From Microbacterium sp. APC 3901 (lineage in GTDB: Bacteria; Actinomycetota; Actinomycetes; Actinomycetales; Microbacteriaceae), in assembly GCF_030407765.1 (NCBI RefSeq), contig NZ_JASDCU010000006.1, positions 146,463 to 210,462 on the forward strand: a stretch of 64,000 nt of DNA, in the 5' to 3' direction. The notes under the pieces were generated by a model that saw nothing but the letters and a program-made list of their open reading frames with translations, made no database searches and had not been told where the DNA came from. Positions within the stretch are counted from its first letter, which is position 1; the number at the start of each line of letters is the position of its first letter. The translations under genes were made by a program, and so were the position numbers. Shown piece by piece: positions 40,659 through 50,755 of this stretch.

Positions 40659-41621
40659 TCAGCCGGCGAAACGGTCGGTCGCGGCTCGCAGTGCTCGCTG
40701 GATGCCGGGTTCGGTCGCCGAGTGTCCGGCATCGTCGACGACGACGAACTCGGCCTCGGGCCAGGCCGTGTGCAGGTCCCACGCGGTCATCATCGGCGTG
40801 CACACATCGTGGCGCCCCTGCACGATGACCGTCGGGATGTGACGGATGCCGTCGACGCCGGCGATCAGCTGCCCCTCGGTCCACCATCCGCGGTTCACGA
40901 AGAAGTGGTTCTCGATGCGAGCGAACGCGACAGCGGTGTGCGGGTCGGACATCGCCTCGATCTGCGCGGCATCCGGGCGCAGCGTGACCGTGGCGGCCTC
41001 CCACCGCGACCAGGCGATCGCAGCCGGTTCGTGCACGGCCGGGTCGGGGTCGAACAGACGCCGGTGATAGGCCTCGATCATGTGCGAACGCTCGAGCACC
41101 GGGATGGGAGCGATGAACTCCTCCCAGAGGTCGGGGAACAGCGCGGCGGCACCGCCCTCGTAGAACCACTCCAACTCTGCGCGGCGGAGCGTGAAGACAC
41201 CCCGCAGGATGAGCTCGCTGACGGCATCCGGGTGGGCCTGCGCGTAGGCGAGCGCGAGCGCACTTCCCCAGGATCCGCCGAACACCTGCCACTGCTCGAT
41301 ACCGAGGTTGCGACGGAGCAGCTCGATGTCGGCGACCAGATGTGCGGTGCTGACGAAGCGGAGGTCGGCATCGGCGGCGCTCGCGTGCGGGGTGCTGCGC
41401 CCGCAGCCGCGCTGGTCGAGCAGCACGATCCGATACGCGGCAGGGTCGAAGAACCGCCGCTGCCACGGCGACGTGCCGCTTCCAGGACCACCGTGCAGGA
41501 ACACGACGGGCTTGCCGTCGGGGTTGCCGCTGACCTCCCAGTACATGCGATGCCCATCGCCGACGAGCAACTCACCGGTCTCGTGCGGTTCGATGGGCGG
41601 GTACAGCGCGTCGAGGTCCAT
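40659..41621 (-). CDS. pip: Prolyl aminopeptidase (alpha/beta-hydrolase)
   Basis: 320 residues. The order of motifs is typical of proline iminopeptidases: VVFLHGGPGSGTSPWQRRFF (oxyanion HGGPG), LLDQRGCGRSTPH, QVFGGSWGSALALAYAQ (nucleophile Ser), IVQGRHDVCTP (acid Asp) and VDDAGHSATEP (His). It removes N-terminal proline from peptides in the cytosol. I use ATG 41621. A GTG at 41627 overlaps the metallopeptidase stop (GTGA) and sits too near GGAGA, but could also be used. Co-transcribed with the metallopeptidase. Confidence 0.93.
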   Translation of the reverse strand: MDLDALYPPIEPHETGELLVGDGHRMYWEVSGNPDGKPVVFLHGGPGSGTSPWQRRFFDPAAYRIVLLDQRGCGRSTPHASAADADLRFVSTAHLVADIELLRRNLGIEQWQVFGGSWGSALALAYAQAHPDAVSELILRGVFTLRRAELEWFYEGGAAALFPDLWEEFIAPIPVLERSHMIEAYHRRLFDPDPAVHEPAAIAWSRWEAATVTLRPDAAQIEAMSDPHTAVAFARIENHFFVNRGWWTEGQLIAGVDGIRHIPTVIVQGRHDVCTPMMTAWDLHTAWPEAEFVVVDDAGHSATEPGIQRALRAATDRFAG

Positions 41622-41623
41622 GC

Positions 41624-42505
41624 TCACAGTTCTCCGGGTGCCGCCGTGAGCGGGTCGGCGCACACATCGAGTCCGTACTTGTAACCGCTCGCGAACCATC
41701 CCTGCCGCTGGTCGCTCGACCCGTGCGTGAAGCTCTCGGGATTGACCGAGCCGGACGACTGCTCCTGGATGTTGTCGTCTCCGACCGTGTTCGCGGCGTT
41801 CAGCGCGTCTGTGATCTCCGCCTCGGTCGGCTCCTGAAGGTAGGGGACGCCGTCCGGGTCCTTCTCCTCGGTCATCTGCCCGATCCACGCCCCGGCGTAG
41901 CAGTCGGCCTGCAGTTCGATCCTCACGCCGTTGCTGTCCGGGCCGGTGCCGTTGTTCGGGTAGGCGTCCATCACCCCGGTCGTGTATTGGATGTGGTGCC
42001 CCCACTCGTGACCCACGATGTAGAGCTGAGCGAGGTCGCCGGCGGAGGCCCCGAACTGCTGCTGCATCAGGTCGAAGAACGTGGGGTCGATGTAGACCGT
42101 CTCCTCAGGCGGGCAATAGAACGGTCCGACGGCGTTCGATGCCGTGCCGCAGGCGGTCGACGTGGCACCGTCGACGATGATGAGCTGCGGCGGTCGGTAC
42201 CCCTCGACGTGGTCCTCCCAGTAGCCGTCCAGTGCGAGCTGCGAGGCCGCCACCCGGCAGTCGACGTTCTCGTTCGCGTCCTCGCCGGTCAGGCAGTCTT
42301 CGATCACGCTGCCTCCTGCGGGCTCGGTGCCGCCGCCCGTGGCGCCGCCACCCAGCAGTCCCGTCAGGTCGATGCCCAGCAGGGGTCCGGCGATCAGGGC
42401 GATGATGCCGAGCAGGCCCACACCGCCCGCTCCGGCGACGACGGCGCCGCGGCCGCGTCGGCGGGCGGTGTTGCCGGAGACATCCGCGTCAGGGTTGAAG
42501 GTCAT
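41624..42505 (-). CDS. Neutral zinc metallopeptidase (YpfJ family)
   Basis: 293 residues. A short basic cytosolic N-terminus is followed by one membrane helix (VGLLGIIALIAGPLLGI) and a Gly-rich spacer. The catalytic domain has YIVGHEWGHHIQYTTG with the HExxH zinc site and IELQADCYAGAWIG with the third ligand Glu. The family is broadly conserved in bacteria; its substrate is unknown. The active site faces outside the membrane. It is first in a two-gene unit with prolyl aminopeptidase. Confidence 0.92.
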   Translation of the reverse strand: MTFNPDADVSGNTARRRGRGAVVAGAGGVGLLGIIALIAGPLLGIDLTGLLGGGATGGGTEPAGGSVIEDCLTGEDANENVDCRVAASQLALDGYWEDHVEGYRPPQLIIVDGATSTACGTASNAVGPFYCPPEETVYIDPTFFDLMQQQFGASAGDLAQLYIVGHEWGHHIQYTTGVMDAYPNNGTGPDSNGVRIELQADCYAGAWIGQMTEEKDPDGVPYLQEPTEAEITDALNAANTVGDDNIQEQSSGSVNPESFTHGSSDQRQGWFASGYKYGLDVCADPLTAAPGEL

Positions 42506-42556
42506 GCCACGAGGGTACTCTGCACAGCGGCCTCTCCACGGTCGTAGGCTCGAGTC

Positions 42557-43546
42557 ATGACCACCACGATCACGCTCACGGGTGCAGGCGGACAGATCGG
42601 ATACGCGCTGCTCTTCCGCATCGCCGCCGGAGACCTGCTCGGCCCTGAAGAGAAGGTACGGCTGCGACTGCTGGAGATACCGCAGGGGCTGGGCGCCGCC
42701 GAAGGCGCAGCACTCGAGTTGCAGGACGGCGCGTTCGGGCTGCTCGAGCACGTCGAGGTCACCGACGACCCCGCCGTCGGCTTCGACGGGTGCGACCTCG
42801 CACTGCTCGTCGGCGCTCGTCCGCGCGGCCCCGGGATGGAACGCGGAGACCTGCTCGCGGCGAACGCCGGCATCGTCGGCCCCCAAGGCGCAGCGATCGC
42901 CGCCCACGCGTCGTCCGACGTGCGCGTCACCGTGGTGGGCAACCCGGCGAACACGAACGCGCTGATCGCAGCGGCCTCCGCGGACGGAGTCCCCGCCGAA
43001 CGATTCACCGCGCTCACCCGACTCGACGAGAATCGCGCCAAGGCGCAGCTCGCGCAGACACTGGCGGTGCCGGTCGACACGATCCGCCGGGTGCCCATCT
43101 GGGGCAATCACTCGGCGACGCAGTTCCCCGATGTGTCACATGCGACCGTGGGCGGCACGCCGGTCGCGACTGCGCTCGAGGCCATCGTCGGCGATGTGCA
43201 CGCGTGGCTCGACGAGACCTTCATCCCCCGGGTCGCGAAGCGTGGGGCGGAGATCATCCAGGTGCGCGGATCGTCGTCCGTGGCGTCCGCCGCGAACGCC
43301 ACGATCGAGCACGTGCGCGACTGGGTGCACGGCACCGACGACTGGACCTCTGCCGGCGTGATCTCGCACGGCGAGTACGGCGTTCCGGCCGGTCTCATCT
43401 CGTCTTTCCCTGTACGGTCGGTCGACGGAGAGTGGCAGATCGTCGAGGGGCTCGAGATCAGCGACTGGGCGCGTGCGCGCATCGATGTCTCCGTGGCTGA
43501 GCTCGTCGAGGAGCGAGAAGCGGTTCGGGCGCTCGGGATGCTCTGA
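42557..43546 (+). CDS. mdh: Malate dehydrogenase
   Basis: 329 residues, the length of the long-type MDH. The NAD site is [20 protein letters not shown]. Catalytic and substrate motifs include [27 protein letters not shown] (Asp and Arg) and [18 protein letters not shown] with the active-site His. It interconverts malate and oxaloacetate in the citric acid cycle. Single gene, divergent from the metallopeptidase, with no operon partner. Confidence 0.97.
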   Translation: MTTTITLTGAGGQIGYALLFRIAAGDLLGPEEKVRLRLLEIPQGLGAAEGAALELQDGAFGLLEHVEVTDDPAVGFDGCDLALLVGARPRGPGMERGDLLAANAGIVGPQGAAIAAHASSDVRVTVVGNPANTNALIAAASADGVPAERFTALTRLDENRAKAQLAQTLAVPVDTIRRVPIWGNHSATQFPDVSHATVGGTPVATALEAIVGDVHAWLDETFIPRVAKRGAEIIQVRGSSSVASAANATIEHVRDWVHGTDDWTSAGVISHGEYGVPAGLISSFPVRSVDGEWQIVEGLEISDWARARIDVSVAELVEEREAVRALGML

Positions 43547-43598
43547 AAGGTCACTGCTCAGGCTCGGATCAGGGCAGAATGGTTGCCGGAGGTGCGCG

Positions 43599-44069
43599 AT
43601 GAGCGAGACGATCGATCCCATGAAGGCAACGGCATCCGTCGACGAGGCCCTGACGAGTCCGCTGCATCTGCCGCACGCAGCAGCGGAGTGCCCCAAGTGC
43701 TTCACCGAACTGCAGCAGAACCGCGACTTCTGGCTCGCGCGCCCTGACGGATCACGCCTGGTCGGACTCGTGGTCTCGCGCGAGGGCATGCCCTCGGTGG
43801 TCGAGCAGCGCGACGACCTCACGCGGTTCGGTGTACCGATCGAGGGGTTCCGTCACCCCGCCCCCGACATCCTCGAGAGCTGGAGCGATCGGCTGTCGCG
43901 CCTCATCGGCACGCTGAAGACCGGAGACGTTCTCGTCGTGGCGAACATCAACGCTCTCGGCCGCGACGCTGAAGAGGGTGCGCGCACAGCCAAAGAGCTG
44001 CGTCGCCACGGCATCATCGTCAAGGTGCTGAGCCACGACGCACGTCATCTCGCCGACGCGACCCGCTGA
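43599..44069 (+). CDS. Small resolvase-like domain protein
   Basis: 156 residues, start set by CCGGAGGTGCGCG. The C-terminal half, GDVLVVANINALGRDAEEGA followed by AKELRRHGIIVKVLS, matches the catalytic core of serine recombinases after the active-site Ser. The expected N-terminal catalytic Ser region (Y-x-R-V-S) and a C-terminal DNA-binding domain are absent. It is therefore not a working recombinase on sequence grounds. The conserved placement next to mdh and intact frame suggest a domesticated or unrelated function. No inverted repeats or transposon remnants flank it. Confidence 0.6.
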   Translation: MSETIDPMKATASVDEALTSPLHLPHAAAECPKCFTELQQNRDFWLARPDGSRLVGLVVSREGMPSVVEQRDDLTRFGVPIEGFRHPAPDILESWSDRLSRLIGTLKTGDVLVVANINALGRDAEEGARTAKELRRHGIIVKVLSHDARHLADATR

Positions 44070-44120
44070 CATCCGACGCGGGCGTGGTCCCGGGCTCGGC
44101 TGCGGCCTTCGCCTGCGCGA

Positions 44121-47100
44121 TCACTGGTAGCTCGGCGGCACCCACAGCAGCTGCGCGGCCACCAGGCCGCGGTCGCGGCTGACGATCTGGGCGCGACCGG
44201 GGATCGCCGGGATCGCCTTGACCTTGCCGATCAGCTGCCCCTCCTCAGGATTTCCCGAGAGCAGGATGCCGGTGGCGCCCAGGTCGGTCATGCGCTGGAT
44301 GATCGGATCGTACGCGGCACGACTCGCGCCACCGGTGCGGCGCGTGAGGATCACGTGGAGACCGAGGTCTGCCGCTTGCGCGAGCAGCGGGGCGAGCACC
44401 GCGACGGGGTTGCCCTGCGACGTCGATACGAGGTCGTAGTCGTCGATCAGCACGAACCCCTCTGCACCCTTCCACCACGACCGAGAGCGCAGCTGGTCGG
44501 GTGTGACATCGGAGCCCGGGATGCGGCTCTGGAAGAACTGCGCGAGCTCGCTCATCCCGCCCTCGGTCATCTCGTGCGAGGTGAGATAGGCGCCGAGGTA
44601 TTCCTGCGGGATCTCGCCGAGCAGCGCGCGGCGGTAGTCGACGACGAAGATCTTCGCCTCGGACGGGCCGTAGAGACGCGTGATCTCGTGCACGACGCCG
44701 CGGAGCATCGACGACTTGCCCGAGTCGGCGTCGCCGTAGAGATAGAGCAGTGGCTCTTCGAGCGGATCGATCGAGAACGGCGCGAGGTTCGCCTCGTCGA
44801 TGCCGAGCAGGATCTCACGCGGCTCCGAGCCGTCCGCCGACGCGGCAGCGGCCACGGCCCTGAGGTCGGCGTGACTGATGCGCGAGGGCAGCAGACGCAA
44901 CTTGGGCCCGGCGGGGCCGTGCCACGCGGATGCCACGCGGGTGACGAGATCGTCGATGCCTCCGGCGAGCGAGGAGGCATCGTCGACACCGTCGATTCGC
45001 GGGAGCGCGGTGAGCATCTGCAGGCCGCTCTCGTTGAGGCCTCGACCCGGGATCGCCGTGACGTTCTCCGCGGCCTTGCGGTTGACCTCGGAGTCCGTCG
45101 GGTCACCGAGGCGCAGTTCGATGCGGGTGCCGATGAGATCCTTGATGTTGGCGCGGACCTCCATCCAGCGCGACGCCGTGATGACGACGTGCACGCCGTA
45201 CGTGAGTCCGCGCGCGGCGATGGCCTGGATCTGCGGTTCGAGCATCTCGAACTCCGCGCGCAGGGTTCCCCACCCGTCGACCATGAGGAAGATGTCGCCG
45301 TATCCGTCATCCGCGAGCCCCTGGGCCCGGCGCTGCCGATAGGTGTCGATCGAGTCGATGCCGTTCTGGCGGAAGTACACCTCGCGCGCGTTGAGGAGGC
45401 TCGTGACCTCGGCGACCGTGCGGCGCACGATGTCGGGCTCCGAGCGCGTGGCCACGCCGCTGATGTGCGTGAACCGCTGCAGGCCGGTGAAGCTGCCGCC
45501 ACCGAAGTCGATGACGAAGAACTGCACCTCCTGCGGGGTGTGCGTGAGGGCGAGAGCGACCAGCGCGGTGCGGGCGAGGGTGCTCTTGCCGCTGAGCGGC
45601 GCACCGACGATCGCCATGTGACCGGCCGCGCCTCCGAGCGAGATGGCCAGATTCTCGCGGCGCTGCTCGAGCGGCACGTCGACGATTCCGAGCGGCACGG
45701 TGAGCGCGCCCGCACCTCTCCACCGCGGGGAGATGAGACCGAGCGCCGGGTCTTCGACGAGATCGCCGAACAGCTGATCGAGAGTGGCAGGGGTCTCGAG
45801 CGGCGGCAGCCACACCTGGTGGGCCGCCTGCCCTCGTCCGCTCATCATCTCGACGGCGATCTCGAACGTGTTGCGCTTCTCTTCCGGTTCGGCGTCGACG
45901 ACGACCTCGGGCTCCTCGACCGTCGTCTCGGCCCGCCACACCGGCGCGGCGGTGAAGAGCTCGACCGCAGTCGAGCCGGTGCTCTGCGCAGAGCCGGATG
46001 CCGCACGACGCCGACGGCGGGGCGGGGGTCCTGACACGTAGGCCGCCCGGAACTGCGTCATGGTCTCGGTGTCGGACTTCAGGATTCCGGCACCGGGCTG
46101 CGTGGGCAGGTGGTAGGCGTCGGGGACTCCGAGGACGGTGCGCGATTCGGCGGCCGAGAAGGTGCGCAAACCGATCCGATACGACAGATGGGTGTCGAGA
46201 CCGCGGAGCTTGCCCTCTTCGAGGCGCTGAGAAGAGAGCAGCAGATGCACCTGCAGCGAACGGCCGAGCCGGCCGATGTTCACGAAGGTGTCGACGAACT
46301 CGGGCTTGGCGGACAGCAGCTCGGAGAACTCGTCGGCGACGATGAGGAGAGCGGGAAGCGGGGCGAGGTCGGTGCGACCTCCCCGGCGGGCCTTCTCGTA
46401 GTCGGCGACGTTGGCGAACGGTCCGGTCGCCCGGAGCAGTTCCTGACGGCGCACCATCTCGCCCTGCAGCGCATCCTGCATGCGGTCGACGAGCGAGATC
46501 TCCTCGCCGAGGTTCGTGATGATCGCGGACACGTGCGGCATGTCGGCCATGCCGGCGAAGGTGGCACCACCCTTGAAGTCGACGAGCACGAAGTTGAGCT
46601 GCTCGGGCGAATGCGTCATCGCGAGCGCGAGAACGAGCGTGCGGAGAACCTCGGACTTTCCCGAACCGGTCGCACCGATGATGAGACCGTGCGGGCCCAT
46701 ACCCTGCTGAGCGGACTCCTTGATGTCGAGGATCAACGGGCTGCCGTCTTCCGTCTGCCCGATGGGCACCCGCAGTCGATCCCGCTCGAGTCGAGGCGAC
46801 CACGCCGCGTCGAGATCGAGATCACGGACGTCGGGGAGGCCGAGCAGCTCGACGAGCTCGGCCTGATCAGTGGCGCTCTTCTTCTTCGTGACCGTCGTAC
46901 CGCCCGCGTAGAGGGCGATGAGTCGGCGCGCGGTCGCCTCCGCCTCGACGATGCTGATCGCGTCGGCGTCGAACGGGCGCGCAGGCACCTGAAGACTGAC
47001 GAGCTCGGCTCGGCTGCCCTTGTCGCCGGGTTCGAACGCGATGCGCAGAGCGTTCGGGTCGTCGAGATCGCCCCACCGGGAGGGGAGGTCGATCACGGTC

Positions 47101-48095
47101 ACCCCTTGCACACCCCCGCCGCTCACGAGCACGTCGTTGAACGAGGTGGTCACCCCATCCGTCAGGATCACGATGTGCGGCACCTTGGCGCCGGAGCCGT
47201 CTCGGGCGAAGCGCGTCCGCTCGCGGACCTCGGCGGGGAGCATGTCCTCGAGTTCGGACAGCTGCGAGCCGATCATACGGGCGGCGCCGAGGCCGTCCCT
47301 GACCGTGCGCGAGTGGGTGTGCGGCATCCACTTCGCCCATTCCCACTGCGGCAGGACGGCCGCGTCTGCGGCGATGACGATCTGCACCGTGTCCGGGTCG
47401 TGCATGGTCGCGAGGTGCAGCAGCATGGCGCGCGCGAGACCGCGGGACTCGGTCTCGTCCCCCGTGATCTCGACGCGGGCGTAGTCGCGCAGCGTGACAC
47501 CGAGCGAGAGGTTCTTCTGGAGCTCATGCGTCAGCATGAACCGATGCGCGGCCGAGGCGGCGACCGGGTCGAGCTGCGCGAGCGGAGGCAGCTCGGGCGC
47601 CTCGAGCGAGATGCACAGCGGCTGGTCGCTCGTGCCGATGCGCACCGAGAGGAAGTCGGGGTCGTTCATGCCGCGCTCCCAGACCCTGGTGCGCTCTTCG
47701 GCGATGTACGGCAGCGCCGAAGGCGCAGGAAGGTGCCAGTTCGCGGCGCGGCGCTGCTGCCGGGCCGCGACACGCACGGTCTGGCGCAGCTCGGTCAGGT
47801 AGGCGAGGTACTCGCGACGCGCGCCGAGGGTCGCAGCCTGTCGCTGCGATCGCTGGCGCCAGCCGTTCACCGCGACGAACCCGAGCGACGACAGCAGGAA
47901 CATGCCGCCGGTGAGCAGACCCGTGACCGACTGGTTCGACATCGTGACCATGACGATCGCACCCACGCTGCCCAGCATCGGCAACAGGGATCCGAGGATC
48001 CCCATGCCGCCGTCGTTGGGCTGCAGTTCGGGCGGCGGCTGAACGGGGAGCTTCCCGGAGGGGACGCGGGGCGGCGCGAGACGGGGTCCTGTCAT
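44121..48095 (-). CDS. eccC: Type VII secretion ATPase EccC (three FtsK/SpoIIIE domains)
   Basis: 1,324 residues. Two membrane helices lie near residues 30-75 (ILGSLLPMLGSVGAIVMVT, LTGGMFLLSSLGFVAV). Three ATPase domains follow, with Walker A motifs GATGSGKSEVLR (about 475), GAPLSGKSTLAR (about 832) and GDADSGKSSMLR (about 1123). Domain 1 has VLVDFKGGATF as Walker B and the only strongly FtsK-like text. The later Walker B regions (FFVIDFGGGSF, KIFVVDYRRALL) retain Asp. The fused EccCa/EccCb arrangement is that of full-length EccC. It binds WXG100 substrates and drives export. Its ATG overlaps the FHA gene stop (ATGA). It is last in the minus-strand run. Confidence 0.96.
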   Translation of the reverse strand: MTGPRLAPPRVPSGKLPVQPPPELQPNDGGMGILGSLLPMLGSVGAIVMVTMSNQSVTGLLTGGMFLLSSLGFVAVNGWRQRSQRQAATLGARREYLAYLTELRQTVRVAARQQRRAANWHLPAPSALPYIAEERTRVWERGMNDPDFLSVRIGTSDQPLCISLEAPELPPLAQLDPVAASAAHRFMLTHELQKNLSLGVTLRDYARVEITGDETESRGLARAMLLHLATMHDPDTVQIVIAADAAVLPQWEWAKWMPHTHSRTVRDGLGAARMIGSQLSELEDMLPAEVRERTRFARDGSGAKVPHIVILTDGVTTSFNDVLVSGGGVQGVTVIDLPSRWGDLDDPNALRIAFEPGDKGSRAELVSLQVPARPFDADAISIVEAEATARRLIALYAGGTTVTKKKSATDQAELVELLGLPDVRDLDLDAAWSPRLERDRLRVPIGQTEDGSPLILDIKESAQQGMGPHGLIIGATGSGKSEVLRTLVLALAMTHSPEQLNFVLVDFKGGATFAGMADMPHVSAIITNLGEEISLVDRMQDALQGEMVRRQELLRATGPFANVADYEKARRGGRTDLAPLPALLIVADEFSELLSAKPEFVDTFVNIGRLGRSLQVHLLLSSQRLEEGKLRGLDTHLSYRIGLRTFSAAESRTVLGVPDAYHLPTQPGAGILKSDTETMTQFRAAYVSGPPPRRRRRAASGSAQSTGSTAVELFTAAPVWRAETTVEEPEVVVDAEPEEKRNTFEIAVEMMSGRGQAAHQVWLPPLETPATLDQLFGDLVEDPALGLISPRWRGAGALTVPLGIVDVPLEQRRENLAISLGGAAGHMAIVGAPLSGKSTLARTALVALALTHTPQEVQFFVIDFGGGSFTGLQRFTHISGVATRSEPDIVRRTVAEVTSLLNAREVYFRQNGIDSIDTYRQRRAQGLADDGYGDIFLMVDGWGTLRAEFEMLEPQIQAIAARGLTYGVHVVITASRWMEVRANIKDLIGTRIELRLGDPTDSEVNRKAAENVTAIPGRGLNESGLQMLTALPRIDGVDDASSLAGGIDDLVTRVASAWHGPAGPKLRLLPSRISHADLRAVAAAASADGSEPREILLGIDEANLAPFSIDPLEEPLLYLYGDADSGKSSMLRGVVHEITRLYGPSEAKIFVVDYRRALLGEIPQEYLGAYLTSHEMTEGGMSELAQFFQSRIPGSDVTPDQLRSRSWWKGAEGFVLIDDYDLVSTSQGNPVAVLAPLLAQAADLGLHVILTRRTGGASRAAYDPIIQRMTDLGATGILLSGNPEEGQLIGKVKAIPAIPGRAQIVSRDRGLVAAQLLWVPPSYQ

Positions 48096-49336
48096 GCTCT
48101 CTCTCCGGCGCTGCTGTCTGTGCCCAGCAGGAGGCTGATGGTGAAGCTGCGGTTGCCGATCCTGACACGATCGGCGTCGTCGAGCAGGACGCGCTCGCCG
48201 GCGACGAGCTCGGTCGTCTGCCCGTCGTCGGATCGGATGTCGGAACCGTTGGTGGATCCGAAGTCCGTGACCCAGGTACGGCCGCGCGAATGCTCGAGAC
48301 GCAGGTGCGTCTTCGACACGGAGGAGTCGGGGTCGGTCACGATCACGAGTCGGTCGTCGTGCACGCTGCCCACCGGCGCGCGTCCGAGATTCGCTGCGAG
48401 CGGCAGCCCGAGTTGGACGCGCTGTCCCGTGTCGAAGATCAGGAGCAGTGCTCCGGACTCGGATGCCGGGGCGCCGGCGTCGTTCTGCGGGGCTGCCGCC
48501 GGCGCGATGGTGAAGAGCGGTCTGTCGTCGCCCTGCGTCACGGGTGCGGGTGTCTCGGTGCGGTGCGAGGCCGCGCGCGCGTCGGTCGGCTCGGAGTCCT
48601 CGTCGACGACCGACGGGTGCGCCCCGAGAGGCACGACCTGCGGCGGGGCCAAGGGCGCAGCGGCCTCGTCGACGGAGACCGTCTGGTGCGCTTCGGCGAC
48701 CGCACGGGGCGGGACCGACACCACGACGGTGCCGGCGACACGATCGGCCCAGGACTGACGACGACCGCCGCGATCCCACGCGCTCGACGCGACGACGACC
48801 CAGCTGCCGACCGCGACCACGAAACCAGCGCCGGTGATGATCGCGCGCACGAACTGGCGCCCGACGCCCGGTGAGAAGGGCCGGTCGCCGCGAGAGGCCC
48901 GAAGACGCAGCACGGCGTTGCCGATGGTGAGGCCGGTGCGCGCTTCGAGCACGCACAGGAAGATCGCGAGCTCGGCGATCGTGAGCCCCGCGAGCAGCAT
49001 GCTGCGGGTGGTGATCAGGACGATCGCGGCGGCGAGGATCACCGCCGCTGCGTCGAGTGTGAAGGCGGCGATGCGCGCTGCGGTGCCTGCGGGCACGCCG
49101 ATGAAAGCAGGGCCGAGCCCGTCGGAGGGGCGTCTCGTTCTGACACGGGTCTGGGCGATCGGCGTGGGTGCGGGAGGCGTGGATCCGGATCGGAGCGGGG
49201 CGCCGTCGACACCCGGCGGAGCCGCGATCAGCGCCGGCGGCAGCGCAGGGACCTCCCCGGGCTGGCTGGGTCCCGGATGCACGGGTGGGATGGTGCCACC
49301 GCCCGGCCGGGGCTGTGGTTCGCCGTTCCCGCTCAT
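48092..49336 (-). CDS. RDD membrane protein with C-terminal FHA domain
   Basis: 414 residues. A Pro-rich cytosolic N-terminus of about 80 residues comes first. An RDD-like membrane section follows, with RIAAFTLDAAAVILAAAIVL, LEARTGLTIGNAVLRLR and three hydrophobic helices. The FHA domain begins near residue 310: ANLGRAPVG, DSSVSKTHLRLEHS, VTDFGSTNGSDI, with the phospho-Thr-binding Arg, Ser and Asn. FHA domains read phosphorylated threonines, so this couples Ser/Thr phosphorylation to the secretion apparatus. Overlaps eccD upstream and eccC downstream by four bases each. Confidence 0.9.
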   Translation of the reverse strand: MSGNGEPQPRPGGGTIPPVHPGPSQPGEVPALPPALIAAPPGVDGAPLRSGSTPPAPTPIAQTRVRTRRPSDGLGPAFIGVPAGTAARIAAFTLDAAAVILAAAIVLITTRSMLLAGLTIAELAIFLCVLEARTGLTIGNAVLRLRASRGDRPFSPGVGRQFVRAIITGAGFVVAVGSWVVVASSAWDRGGRRQSWADRVAGTVVVSVPPRAVAEAHQTVSVDEAAAPLAPPQVVPLGAHPSVVDEDSEPTDARAASHRTETPAPVTQGDDRPLFTIAPAAAPQNDAGAPASESGALLLIFDTGQRVQLGLPLAANLGRAPVGSVHDDRLVIVTDPDSSVSKTHLRLEHSRGRTWVTDFGSTNGSDIRSDDGQTTELVAGERVLLDDADRVRIGNRSFTISLLLGTDSSAGERA

Positions 49337-50694
49337 CCCGCCATCATTCCACGAACGAGAGACAGCGCATTCGCATAGAGGAGCGCTGCGGGAAGGGCGA
49401 GCGCGACGGCGAGCCATTCGAAGGCGTCGCCGAAGCGCGACCAGATGAGCGAGCTCGCTCCGCGCGCGACGGGGATGATGACCGCGACCGCGGTGAGACC
49501 GACAGCGAACAGCGCGAGGGCGCCGAGCACCTGGAAGCCCGCGCCCAGCGCCGCGGATGCCTGCAGACCGGCGACCAGGAACACGACGGCAGCGGCCGCA
49601 CGCGGAAGCCAGCGGAGGATGCGCGAGGTCGTGTGTCGGGGCGTCAGCAGCAGCGCGAGGCCCACGCAGACGAGAAGCGCGATGCCGCCGGAGATCACGA
49701 ACGGATCGTCGGTCCACCGGCGGAGGAACGCGATGGGGGTCATCAGCGCGGCGACGACGCTGAGCACCGCCGTGCCGGCGATGAGTCGTGCCGAGGAATC
49801 GTCGACGACGGCGATGATGCGCTCGGGGCGGAGCAGGCCGACGGATTCGGGAATCGCCCCTCGAACCGTCCATCTGCTGGTCATGAAGTGCTTGTAGTCG
49901 ATGAAGTACCCCTCGGGGAGGTTCACCAGGCTGCTCGGCAGCGCGCGCAGACCGAGCGGCACGAGTCCGAGCGAGATGGCCGCCGCCTCGGCCGGGCCCC
50001 AGCGCAGCAGCAGCGCAAGCCCCCAGACCGCCGCGAGACCCACGAGGAGCACGGTCGCGGTTCCTGCGGCCGCCCGCATCGGACGCGCTCGGGCCGAGAC
50101 CGCCACGACCGCGGTCGTGATGCCTGCTGCCAGAAAACCGGAGGCCGTCGACAGGTGGGCGCTCGACTCGAGCGATGCCGGAATCAGCAGCGCACCTGCA
50201 GCGAACGACATCACCACCGGTGCGAGCACGCCGAGGATGCCGCGGATGCCGGCCGTCGAATCGCGGCGCGCCCAGGCGATCGCTCCGACGAGGGTTCCGA
50301 CGACGAGGACCAGTGCGACGAGCAGACGCAGCAGCGGGTCTCCCGCCCCTTGGGCGAACACGGCGACGAGGAGCAGACCGCTGACGGCGAGCATCCACCA
50401 CCGCGCCCCGTGATCGGCTCTGGTGGGTGCATCCGCCACCTCACCCGCCGCGCGGGGGGCGAGAGCCGCGCGATCGATCAGCGCGTACAGACCGCCGTCG
50501 ATGAGGTCTTCGCATTCGGTGTCGCCGGGTACCTCGAATCCTCCCGGGCCGACGGTCACGAATCGGTCCGCCGTCGACAGACCGCTCAGCACCAGTGCAT
50601 CGTCGAGGGTCTCGTCGAACGGAAGCGAGAGATCGATACGCCGATCCTCGCTCTGGAGCACGATGCGGCGCCGCTCTACGATATCGACTGACAC
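49333..50694 (-). CDS. eccD: Divergent EccD-like type VII secretion membrane protein
   Basis: 453 residues. The N-terminal 90 residues look like the cytosolic ubiquitin-like domain of EccD (RRIVLQSEDRRIDLSLPFDE), followed by 11 hydrophobic segments. It is the minus-strand partner of a second EccD encoded at 57692, from which it differs strongly: between membrane helices it has YFIDYKHFMTSRWTVRGAIP. EccD normally forms a homodimer in the export pore. Overlap of the 3' end with the RDD-FHA gene (ATGA) places it in the same operon as eccC. Confidence 0.82.
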   Translation of the reverse strand: MSVDIVERRRIVLQSEDRRIDLSLPFDETLDDALVLSGLSTADRFVTVGPGGFEVPGDTECEDLIDGGLYALIDRAALAPRAAGEVADAPTRADHGARWWMLAVSGLLLVAVFAQGAGDPLLRLLVALVLVVGTLVGAIAWARRDSTAGIRGILGVLAPVVMSFAAGALLIPASLESSAHLSTASGFLAAGITTAVVAVSARARPMRAAAGTATVLLVGLAAVWGLALLLRWGPAEAAAISLGLVPLGLRALPSSLVNLPEGYFIDYKHFMTSRWTVRGAIPESVGLLRPERIIAVVDDSSARLIAGTAVLSVVAALMTPIAFLRRWTDDPFVISGGIALLVCVGLALLLTPRHTTSRILRWLPRAAAAVVFLVAGLQASAALGAGFQVLGALALFAVGLTAVAVIIPVARGASSLIWSRFGDAFEWLAVALALPAALLYANALSLVRGMMAG

Positions 50695-50755
50695 ACCTGC
50701 ACCCTATCGACCGCGCGCGGCCTCGGCCGCACGCCCCCTCTTCCGCTCACGCGGA

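Noticed and set aside
43599..44069. Mobile element based on resolvase similarity
   Set aside because: No inverted repeats, target duplication, or other transposition genes nearby.
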